Assembly: GCA_021846485.1 (NCBI GenBank)
Contig: JAJZWW010000208.1
Span: 1-6,171 of the forward strand
Source: Actinomycetes bacterium
GTDB taxonomy: Bacteria > Actinomycetota > Acidimicrobiia > Acidimicrobiales > Palsa-688
Direction: 5' to 3'
Length of the DNA: 6,171 bases
A model generated the notes under the pieces. That model was not told the origin of the DNA and searched no databases. It saw only the letters and a program-made list of their open reading frames with translations. Shown here piece by piece: positions 1-5,435 of the stretch. Both the position numbers and the translations under genes were made by a program. How positions within the stretch are numbered: the first letter of the stretch is position 1; every line of letters begins with the position of its first letter.

Positions 1-675
1 CGGGGGCCCGCTGGGCCGAGATCCCCGAGATCCCGACCGGGCAAGCCGGCGAAGTCCCCGAAGCCGCCGAAGTCCCAGCCGGGCCAGCCGGCGAAGTCCC
101 CGAAGCCACCGAAAAAGTCCCGACCGGGCCAGTCGGCGAAGTCCCCGAAGCCGCCGAAGTCCCAGCCGGGCCAGCCGGCGAAGTCCCCGAAGCCGGGGAC
201 GGCGCGCTCGCCGTCGTCAGCGTTGCCCATCCTGCCCAAGGCGCGTCGCTCCCCGGGTGCCCCCAGGCCGCCGGGCACCGCTTCGTCCCGCTCTGTGATC
301 CGCAAGCCCAGCCTGGGCACCTCAGGGTCGACGGTCGCGCTGGTGGTGCGCTCCGAGCCGACCCGCCGGACGGCCGGTCCCGTCGGCGGCCGCCGCCACT
401 CCGCTCGTCGGGCGGTGGGCGACCGACGGCACGCCCCGTCCCGGGCCCACCGGGTGCCGTCTCGCCGCCTGCCGGCCGAGGCCTTGCTGTTGCCGCCTCC
501 GCTGCCCCCGTTCTTGTACCGGGGCAGCGTCCGCCAGGTGGTCCATCACGACCTCCCGTGGGTCGCCGGGTTGCTCCTGGCCCTCTTCGGTGTCACCCAG
601 GCGGTCGTGGACCGCCGGGACCCGCGGCTGTCCCTGGCTCGGCGGCGGCGCGACGAGGACGTGGGGGAGCCGTGA
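1..675 (+). CDS. C-terminal part of a Pro/Lys-repeat surface protein with a C-terminal membrane anchor (5' end outside window)
   Basis: The frame is open from the left edge to TGA at 673-675 (224 residues visible), so the start lies outside. Reading order: four Pro/Lys/Ser-rich repeats (40-195), a long low-complexity linker rich in Pro, Arg, Ser and Ala (about 196-530), one hydrophobic helix (about 553-609, starting LPWVAGLLLALFG), then a basic tail containing VDRRDPRLS and RRRR. This is the layout of an exported protein whose extended stalk crosses the wall and which is held by a C-terminal helix with a cytoplasmic basic stop-transfer tail. From memory, similar helix-plus-DRRDPKL tails occur on actinobacterial surface proteins; this was not checked. 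There is no LPxTG sortase signal. Third codon positions are about 88% G/C in the linker, and the stop overlaps the next gene's start. The helix and tail are the best-supported part. The repeat region also reads open on the minus strand, so the frame there is less certain. The extracellular ligand or role is unknown. Confidence 0.68.
   Translation, partial: RGPAGPRSPRSRPGKPAKSPKPPKSQPGQPAKSPKPPKKSRPGQSAKSPKPPKSQPGQPAKSPKPGTARSPSSALPILPKARRSPGAPRPPGTASSRSVIRKPSLGTSGSTVALVVRSEPTRRTAGPVGGRRHSARRAVGDRRHAPSRAHRVPSRRLPAEALLLPPPLPPFLYRGSVRQVVHHDLPWVAGLLLALFGVTQAVVDRRDPRLSLARRRRDEDVGEP
40..195 (+). repeat. Tandem 42-45 bp repeats encoding a Pro/Lys-rich 14-residue unit
   Basis: Four units start at 40, 82, 127 and 169, each beginning ggc. 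In the plus frame the consensus is G-(Q/K)-P-A-K-S-P-K-P-P-K-S-(Q/R)-P. Unit 2 has one extra Lys codon (45 bp) and unit 4 stops after nine codons. A more degenerate precursor (RSPRSRP) lies just before unit 1. The copies are nearly identical at DNA level, which suggests recent duplication or homogenisation, and copy number may vary between strains. In the protein this is probably an extended, positively charged stalk. Confidence 0.9.
663..675 (+). promoter_or_regulatory. GTGA stop/start overlap with purine-rich SD-like tract (translational coupling)
   Basis: The stop TGA (673-675) shares bases with an in-frame GTG (672-674) of the diguanylate cyclase gene. A GGGGGAG tract at 663-669 sits only two bases before this GTG but 11 bases before a second in-frame GTG at 681. 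Ribosomes ending the first gene could restart at either. The overlap implies co-expression of the surface protein and the cyclase; which GTG is used is not settled. Confidence 0.55.
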
Positions 676-2306
676 GGCGGGTGCCGCCCCTGAGCGCGGT
701 CGACCTCACCAGCCTCGACGAGCGCCTCGGCCTGTTGCTGGTCCTGCGCGCGGCACTGGTGGCCGCGGTGGCGACCGTTGCCGCCACCGTGCCCGCAGAG
801 CTGGCGGCGCCGCCCGGGCTCGCCGTGTCCTCCGGGCTCGCCTACCTGGCGGTCGCCGGCCTCGCCGAGGTCGTCGCCCGGTTCCGTACCGCGACCCGAC
901 TGCCCCTCCACCGCGTCCTCATCCCCTTCGACGTCCTCTGGCTGGCGTGGGTCCTCGTCCCTGCTGGCGGCGCGATCCGCCCGACGGTCCTCGCCTTCGC
1001 GGTCGACCTCGTCGCGGTGACCCTCCTCGCGAGCGTGCGAAACGGCGTCCGGGTGGCCCTCTGGGACACTGCGGTGCTCGTCGGCGCCCGTGCCCCGTGG
1101 CTCGCCGACCGCCTCGCCGCCGCCAGGGCGCCGGCGGGGGTCGCCCCCGCTGCGGGCACCGCTCTCGCCGTCGGCGGGCTGTGGACGCTTCTCGCCTGCG
1201 CCGGGTGGTTCTCCGCGGTCAACGAGCGGGAGCTCCGGCGGGCCAAGCGGGAACTGGCATCCCTGACGGCGATGGCCGCCCGGCTCGAGGCGCTACCCCC
1301 GAGCGGGGACGTCCTGGGGGGCCTGCTGGCCGCCCTGGAGGACGCCTTCGAGATCGACCGGGCGGTGGCCATCTGGGACGACGAGGAGCACGTCGAGACC
1401 CGGGGGGTGGCCGGCAGGCGGGCGCGCCGGCCCGTGGAGGGCCTGTCGTGCGGCCTCCAGCCGGGGTGGAGCGACGAGGTCAGCGCCGAGGTGTGGTCCA
1501 CCCGGTCTCCGGTGCTGGTCACCCACCTGCCGACCGCCGGCGTGCTCGCCGGGGTCCTGCCGGCGGCGCGCCGGGTGGTGGTGCTACCCCTCGGGCCCGA
1601 CGGGGGCCACCGCGGGGTCGTCGCCGTCTCTGCGCCCGGCCCTGCCGGTCCCTCGCGGCGCACCGTCGCCGCGCTGAGCCAGTTCAGCGCCCACGCCACC
1701 CTTGTGCTGCGCAACGCCCGCCTGCTCGCCGAGCGGGAGCGGCTGGCTCGCGTCGACGGGCTCACCGGCCTGGCCAACCGCCGGGCACTGGACGCGACCC
1801 TGGCCGCCGAGGTCGACCGGTCCCGGCGGGGACAGGGGCCGCTCAGCCTGGTGGTGGTCGACGTCGACCACTTCAAGCGGGTCAACGACGAGCGGGGCCA
1901 CCAGGCAGGCGACGAGGTGCTGCGCGTCGTGGGCCGGGTGCTGGCGGGCGCGGTCCGGGCCAGCGACACGGCGGCTCGCTACGGGGGCGAGGAGTTTGCC
2001 CTGGTGCTGCCGTCGTGCGGGGTGGACGGCGCCTTCCGGGTGGCCGAGGCGGCTCGCGCGGCGGTGTCCTCCCATCCCGAGCTGGGCGGCCTCACCGTCT
2101 CGGCGGGTGTCGCCACCCTCGGGCCGGGTGAGGACGCTGCCGGGCTCGTCCGGGCGGCAGACGCTGCCCTCTACCGGTCGAAGCGGGCCGGCCGCGACCG
2201 GGTCACGGTCGCCGGACCAGACCACGAGCCCGCTGCAGGCGACTTGCCCGCTCTGGACCTGAGGGAGCCGCTGGCCCCCGCTCGGGCGCCGGCGCCGGGC
2301 GCCTGA
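672..2306 (+). CDS. Membrane-bound diguanylate cyclase (membrane helices + GAF-like + GGDEF)
   Basis: Makes the second messenger c-di-GMP from two GTP. The protein is 544 residues from GTG 672 (541 from GTG 681). Hydrophobic segments lie near residues 21-40, 49-69, 82-98, 103-121 and 160-183, with a possible further one at 126-145. A charged, probably helical linker (about 184-208) leads to a GAF-like region (about 209-355) and a GGDEF domain (about 358-522). Catalytic features are complete: DGLTGLANRR at 362-371, metal-binding Asp in DVDHFK (D397) with ND at 405-406, and GGEEF at 438-442 (bases 1983-1997). RASD at 429-432 lies exactly five residues before GGEEF, the spacing of the product-inhibition I-site. 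No EAL or HD-GYP domain is present, so it should synthesise rather than degrade. A Pro/Ala-rich tail of about 25 residues ends the protein. It is probably coupled to the upstream surface-protein gene. Longer in-frame starts (such as 558) would overlap that gene deeply and lack helix-like sequence. The GAF assignment is by position and pattern, and its ligand is unknown. Confidence 0.92.
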   Translation: MRRVPPLSAVDLTSLDERLGLLLVLRAALVAAVATVAATVPAELAAPPGLAVSSGLAYLAVAGLAEVVARFRTATRLPLHRVLIPFDVLWLAWVLVPAGGAIRPTVLAFAVDLVAVTLLASVRNGVRVALWDTAVLVGARAPWLADRLAAARAPAGVAPAAGTALAVGGLWTLLACAGWFSAVNERELRRAKRELASLTAMAARLEALPPSGDVLGGLLAALEDAFEIDRAVAIWDDEEHVETRGVAGRRARRPVEGLSCGLQPGWSDEVSAEVWSTRSPVLVTHLPTAGVLAGVLPAARRVVVLPLGPDGGHRGVVAVSAPGPAGPSRRTVAALSQFSAHATLVLRNARLLAERERLARVDGLTGLANRRALDATLAAEVDRSRRGQGPLSLVVVDVDHFKRVNDERGHQAGDEVLRVVGRVLAGAVRASDTAARYGGEEFALVLPSCGVDGAFRVAEAARAAVSSHPELGGLTVSAGVATLGPGEDAAGLVRAADAALYRSKRAGRDRVTVAGPDHEPAAGDLPALDLREPLAPARAPAPGA

Positions 2307-2316
2307 TCCGCATAGC

Positions 2317-3549
2317 GTGCCCGGGGTGGTCGACCGGCACCCCTTCGACGTCCCGCTCGAGACCCTGCGGCTCCGGACCAGCCTGAAGTGGCGGGCCGTG
2401 GACCCCGGGGTGCTCCCCCTGTGGGTCGCCGAGATGGACGTCATGCCGGCGCCGGCGGTGACCGAGGCGATCGGGGCGGCGCTCGGCCTCGGCGACACCG
2501 GCTACGCGTGGGGAGCGGGGTACGCCGAGGCGCTCGACGACTTCTCCCGGCAGCGGTGGGGGTGCGCGGCCTTCGACCCGGCGCGCAGCGCGCTGGTGCC
2601 CGACGTCATGCTCGGCGCCGTCGAGCTGCTCGCGCTCGTCACCCGCCCGGGCTCCACAGTGGTGGTGACCCCACCGGTGTACCCGCCCTTCTACGCCTTC
2701 GCCGAGCACCGTGACCGGCGGGTGCTGGAGGTCCCCCTCGGCCCGGGTGGCCGCCTCGACCTCGCAGCGCTTGGCCCGGCGCTGGAACGGGCGGGAGCCT
2801 CCGGTCCGGCCGCCTTTCTCCTGAGCAATCCCCACAACCCGACCGGCACGGTGCACACCGCCGAGGAGCTCGCGGAGCTCGCGGGCCTCGCCGAGACGAC
2901 CGGGGTGCGGGTGATCTCCGACGAGATCCACGCCCCCCTCGTGCTGCCCGGGGCGAGCTTCTCCCCCTACCTCGGGGTACCCGGCGCCGAGCGGGGCTTC
3001 GCCTTGGTCTCGGCTTCGAAGGCGTGGAACCTTCCCGGGCTGAAGGCGGCACTGGCCTTTGCCGGCCCCGACGCCGTCGGCGACCTCGCCCGCCTGCCCG
3101 AGGAGGTGGGGCACGGACCGAGCCACCTGGGGGTGCTCGCCCACACCGCCGCCCTCCGTCACGGGGGGGCGTGGCTCGACGAGGTGCTCGTCGGGCTCGA
3201 CCGCAACCGCCGGCTGCTCGGCGGGCTGCTCGCCGAGCACCTGCCGGGGATCGCCTGGAGGCCACCCGAGGCGACCTACCTGGCCTGGCTCGACTGCGCC
3301 GGCCTGCCGCCCGGGGTCAGCTCCGGGCCGCGCGGGGTGGAGGCGGCCGCGGAGGCCGCCCGGGGCGACGCGAGCGCCCGGGTGGGCGCGGCGGCGTGGT
3401 TCCTCGACCGGGCGGCGGTGCTGCTCAGCTCGGGTCCGGCGTTCGGTTCCGGGGGGGAGCGCTGCGTCCGGCTCAACTTCGCCACCTCCGCGTCGGTGCT
3501 CACCGAGGCGCTGCAGCGCATGGGGGAGGCGGTGGCGGCAGGCGGGTGA
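2317..3549 (+). CDS. MalY/PatB-type PLP-dependent C-S beta-lyase (class I/II aminotransferase fold)
   Basis: Probably cleaves the C-S bond of cystathionine or related cysteine conjugates to thiol, pyruvate and ammonia, in the cytoplasm; family members can also act as aminotransferases or affect regulators. The 410 residues show the MalY/PatB signature in order: SLKW (22-25), PLWVAEMD (34-41), PPVYPPF (119-125), NPHNPTG (171-177), SDEIHAPL with the PLP-ring Asp (D202), SASKAWN with the Schiff-base Lys (K235), and VRLNFA with the carboxylate-binding Arg (R385). A Gly/Ala/Arg-rich stretch at about 331-356 looks like an insertion between the TYLAWLDC strand and the C-terminal helix. The start is GTG 2317, 10 bases after the previous stop; GTG 2326 is the only close alternative because an in-frame TGA lies at 2260-2262. 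Neither has a clear Shine-Dalgarno sequence, so expression may depend on readthrough from the cyclase gene. The exact substrate cannot be told from the sequence. Confidence 0.9.
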   Translation: MPGVVDRHPFDVPLETLRLRTSLKWRAVDPGVLPLWVAEMDVMPAPAVTEAIGAALGLGDTGYAWGAGYAEALDDFSRQRWGCAAFDPARSALVPDVMLGAVELLALVTRPGSTVVVTPPVYPPFYAFAEHRDRRVLEVPLGPGGRLDLAALGPALERAGASGPAAFLLSNPHNPTGTVHTAEELAELAGLAETTGVRVISDEIHAPLVLPGASFSPYLGVPGAERGFALVSASKAWNLPGLKAALAFAGPDAVGDLARLPEEVGHGPSHLGVLAHTAALRHGGAWLDEVLVGLDRNRRLLGGLLAEHLPGIAWRPPEATYLAWLDCAGLPPGVSSGPRGVEAAAEAARGDASARVGAAAWFLDRAAVLLSSGPAFGSGGERCVRLNFATSASVLTEALQRMGEAVAAGG

Positions 3550-3587
3550 GCCGGGACAGGCCGGACGGGGTGGCTGGTAGCCTCCGG

Positions 3588-3611
3588 CGGCCCCACCGCT
3601 GCGGGGGGCCG
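3588..3611 (+). other. GC-rich hairpin between the lyase and SDR genes
   Basis: A seven-pair stem (3588-3594 with 3605-3611), one bulged A and three further pairs closed by a three-base loop can form in the 91-base gap before the SDR gene. No run of T follows, so it is not a standard rho-independent terminator. It could slow transcription after the lyase gene, sit in the SDR leader, or be a chance product of high GC. The rest of the gap shows no convincing promoter. Confidence 0.35.
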
Positions 3612-3630
3612 GTTGCGGCCGATCGAGGCA

Positions 3631-3636
3631 GGGAGG
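3631..3636 (+). promoter_or_regulatory. Ribosome binding site of the SDR gene
   Basis: GGGAGG lies four bases before GTG 3641 and is the clearest Shine-Dalgarno sequence in the window. It fixes the SDR start there: the encoded protein begins MADRVALVTG, with the nucleotide-binding glycine motif at the usual distance from the N-terminus. Confidence 0.75.
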
Positions 3637-3640
3637 GCAG

Positions 3641-4399
3641 GTGGCCGATCGGGTGGCCCTGGTCACCGGGGCGAGCAGCGGGATAGGTCGGGCGGTGGTC
3701 GTGGAGCTGTGCCGGCGGGGCTTGGCGGTCATGGCGGTCGCCCGGCGGGCGGAGCGCCTGGAGCGGCTGGCCGACGAGACCGGAGCCGCCTACCACGCCG
3801 TCTCCGTCGCCTCCCCGGAGGGCTGCGCCGAAGCGGTGGAGGCTACCCGCCGCCGGCTCGGCCCGGTCGAGGTGCTGGTCAACAACGCCGCTGTCGGCTC
3901 CGCCGCCGACGCCTCGGTGCTCGAGCTCGACCCGCTCCGGTGGCGGGAGATCGTCGCCCTCGACCTGGACGCCCCGTTCGAGCTGACCCGGCTGTGCGCC
4001 CCGGACATGGTCGCCGGCGGGTGGGGCCGGGTGGTCACGGTGTCGTCGATCTCCGCGCTGCACGGGGAGCCCGACAGCGCGGCCTACTGCGCGAGCAAGG
4101 CCGGGTTGCTCGGGCTGACCCGGTCGGTGGCGGTCGACCTGGCCCGCCACGGCGTGACCGCCAACGCCGTGCTCCCCGGGTGGGTGCGGACCGAGATGGC
4201 CGAGCGTTCCGCGGCCCGGGACGCCGCTGCCGCGGGGATCACCGTCGAGCAGGTGTGGGAGCGGCGAGCGGCGCTCTACCCGAGCGGCCGGGTGGTCACC
4301 CCCGAGGAGGTCGCTTCCACCGTCGCCTTCCTTGCCTCGGAAGCAGCCGGCGGGGTCAACGGCGAGGCGGTCACCGTCGCCGGCGGAGGGGCCTCCTGA
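3641..4399 (+). CDS. Short-chain dehydrogenase/reductase (classical SDR, FabG-like)
   Basis: NAD(P)-dependent oxidoreductase of 252 residues, the usual classical SDR length; cytoplasmic. Motifs: TGASSGIG (9-16) for the dinucleotide, NNAAVG (81-86), and catalytic Ser136, Tyr149 and Lys153 in the YxxxK arrangement with the normal 13-residue Ser-Tyr spacing. The C-terminus has the usual pattern: GRVVTPEEVA, then VAFLAS and a Gly-rich end VNGEAVTVAGG. Two Arg directly after the second strand (R35, R36) favour NADPH, by family precedent. Two oddities: the active-site Asn of the helix-4 region is Asp (D108, in ALDLDAPF), and the acidic motif usually found after the third strand is replaced by SVASPEG. 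The family includes 3-oxoacyl-ACP or acyl-CoA reductases and hydroxyacyl or sugar dehydrogenases; the substrate cannot be assigned. It stands 91 bases after the lyase gene with its own ribosome binding site. Confidence 0.93.
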   Translation: MADRVALVTGASSGIGRAVVVELCRRGLAVMAVARRAERLERLADETGAAYHAVSVASPEGCAEAVEATRRRLGPVEVLVNNAAVGSAADASVLELDPLRWREIVALDLDAPFELTRLCAPDMVAGGWGRVVTVSSISALHGEPDSAAYCASKAGLLGLTRSVAVDLARHGVTANAVLPGWVRTEMAERSAARDAAAAGITVEQVWERRAALYPSGRVVTPEEVASTVAFLASEAAGGVNGEAVTVAGGGAS

Positions 4400-4441
4400 G
4401 GAGCTGAACCTCTCTACGGAGGTCCCGACCGCCGCCGACCT

Positions 4442-4458
4442 GCCCGGGCCTACCGGGC
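4442..4458. terminator. Candidate bidirectional terminator hairpin between convergent genes
   Basis: A perfect six-pair inverted repeat, GCCCGG and CCGGGC, with a five-base loop lies 43 bases after the SDR stop and covers the stop codon of the minus-strand gene (4450-4452). A weaker five-pair hairpin (ACCTC with GAGGT, 4408-4423) precedes it. Neither has a T-run. The position between two converging genes suits a shared terminator of the GC-rich, U-poor kind seen in actinobacteria, but the stem is short. Confidence 0.35.
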
Positions 4459-5307
4459 TACGCGCTGGCCCCGCTGACCGTCCCAGGGGTGCATCCGGCC
4501 GAGCCGGGCAGGAGCCCTTCCGACGAGCACTGCGTCGAGGTTGGTTGTCGCCGAGGTCGCCGACTGGGTGCCGGTGGTCGTCTCGACCCCCGAAGCGAAG
4601 ATCACGTCGCCTCTTGCGTAGGTCGGGGCGGTAGTCGTGGTGGTCGGTCGACCGTCGTGAGCACCGGTCACGTAGCGGGTGGTGCCGGAGGTCGTGGCGA
4701 CGGTGATCTCCTGGCCGTCCCGGCCAACCAGGGTGTAGCCGCTGGCGTCGACCGCGATGATCCGGCCGACCACGGACGGGTCGACGAAGTGGACGCGGGA
4801 GATCCGGACGGTCTTCGAGCTCCGGGAGCTCGCGTCTGGCGGTCCCTCGCCCCTCACCCGCACCACCTGGCCCACATCGCTCGACGACAGGGTCGTGGGC
4901 TGGAAGTTCGGCCCGGTGACGGCCGCCCCGGCGGTGGTCACCACGCTCCGGGTGCCTTTCATCGTGCGCAGCGTGAGGGTGGAGGTGCCGTTGCCGTCGG
5001 GGGTGACGGCAGTGATCGTCCCCTCACCTCGATGCCCGAAGGGACCGCCCGGACCGAACGGTCCGCCCCGACCGAACGGTCCGCCCCGACCGTGGTGGGT
5101 AGCGCTCCGCGCCGAGCTGGTGGCCGACGCGAGAGCCGGTGACCCCGAAGAGGTGCTCCCCGACGCGGCGGCGACGCCGGTGACCGTGGCGAACCCGACG
5201 CCGGCGGCCAGGCCTCCGATCAGGGCCAGGCGGGTGGTGCGGCCCGTGCGCCTTCGCCACGGTGGCCTTCCGGCCTGGTCGGTGGCTGGGGTCGATGGAG
5301 TGCTCAT
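4450..5307 (-). CDS. Secreted or membrane-anchored protein with GGPF repeats and two DUF5666-like modules
   Basis: 285 residues from ATG 5307, function unknown. The N-terminus has a basic stretch (WRRRTGRTTR, 17-26), then a hydrophobic Ala/Gly-rich helix (about 27-48) ending near VAAASG: a signal peptide or uncleaved anchor. The Arg pair resembles, but does not clearly match, a twin-arginine signal. A Ser/Ala/Thr linker leads to three six-residue repeats (GRGGPF twice, GPGGPF once, 73-90). Two beta-rich modules follow: about 95-175, starting EGTITAV and ending with DVGQVVRVRG, and about 179-262, starting VVGRIIAV and ending with ARGDVIFASG. This strand pattern (G-x-I/V-x-A-V, then threonine-rich strands, then a x-x-G-D/Q-x-V motif) resembles tandem DUF5666 or OB-like domains; no search was possible. 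A run of five Thr lies at 222-226. TTG 5322 in frame is a possible earlier start adding five residues, but ATG is preferred. Neither start has a strong Shine-Dalgarno sequence. It lies 128 bases downstream of the CoxE-like gene on the same strand. Confidence 0.85.
   Translation of the reverse strand: MSTPSTPATDQAGRPPWRRRTGRTTRLALIGGLAAGVGFATVTGVAAASGSTSSGSPALASATSSARSATHHGRGGPFGRGGPFGPGGPFGHRGEGTITAVTPDGNGTSTLTLRTMKGTRSVVTTAGAAVTGPNFQPTTLSSSDVGQVVRVRGEGPPDASSRSSKTVRISRVHFVDPSVVGRIIAVDASGYTLVGRDGQEITVATTSGTTRYVTGAHDGRPTTTTTAPTYARGDVIFASGVETTTGTQSATSATTNLDAVLVGRAPARLGRMHPWDGQRGQRVAR
5042..5095 (-). repeat. Three 18-bp tandem repeats encoding Gly-(Arg/Pro)-Gly-Gly-Pro-Phe
   Basis: Units lie at 5042-5059, 5060-5077 and 5078-5095. 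The two higher-coordinate units match over their first 15 bases (ggtccgccccgaccg on the plus strand), and the third differs at a few positions. On the coding (minus) strand they give three copies of a flexible GxGGPF unit between the signal region and the first beta module. Short in-frame arrays like this can change copy number without frameshift. Confidence 0.85.
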
Positions 5308-5435
5308 GGACCGATCATCCAACCGGTTGCTGAGGAACCGATGAGCGTAGGCGCAGAATGCGAAGAGAGCCGTGGCCCGGGCGGGTCCGCCCGCCCGCCG
5401 CCGCCCTGTTCGCCTCGCTCCGCCACGACTTCGGC
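5308..5435 (-). other. 128-base intergenic region between the CoxE-like gene and the DUF5666-like gene
   Basis: This holds the 3' end region of the CoxE-like gene and the leader of the secreted-protein gene. Two inverted repeats are visible: a six-pair GC hairpin (5378-5383 with 5388-5393), which could help end CoxE transcription, and CGGTT/AACCG (5324-5328 with 5336-5340) in the leader just before the start. On the minus strand a TAnnnT hexamer (TACGCT) occurs near 5347, but no -35 box stands at normal spacing. A promoter for the downstream gene is plausible but not demonstrated. Confidence 0.4.

Noticed and set aside
40..195. CRISPR array
   Set aside because: Units are contiguous 42-45 bp tandem copies without unique spacers and keep a reading frame, so this is a protein repeat.
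469..483. LPAEA as a possible sortase signal in the surface protein
   Set aside because: It lacks Thr-Gly, and the hydrophobic helix begins over 20 residues later, not directly after it.
322..911. Minus-strand frames of 75 and 121 residues (322-549, 546-911)
   Set aside because: Gln/Gly/Arg/His-rich shadow sequences opposite the surface protein and cyclase, with no family features.
842..1969. Open minus-strand frame of 375 residues antisense to the cyclase
   Set aside because: Composition is Ser/Arg/Thr/Ala-biased shadow sequence; the plus frame encodes helices and the GGDEF domain.
590..2131. Plus-strand frame of 513 residues overlapping the cyclase
   Set aside because: Arg/Pro/Gly-rich out-of-frame reading without domain signals.
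1584..2498. Minus-strand frame spanning the cyclase end and lyase start
   Set aside because: It crosses two well-supported plus genes and shows no recognisable motif.
3550..3600. Promoter for the SDR (TAGCCT at 3578-3583 as -10)
   Set aside because: The upstream hexamer around 3554-3559 matches -35 consensus poorly; a single TAnnnT match is expected by chance.
2203..3732. Open minus-strand frame of 509 residues antisense to the lyase gene
   Set aside because: It mirrors the lyase codons in a high-GC gene; its translation is Pro/Gly/Arg/His-rich without domains, while the plus strand carries all PLP-enzyme motifs.
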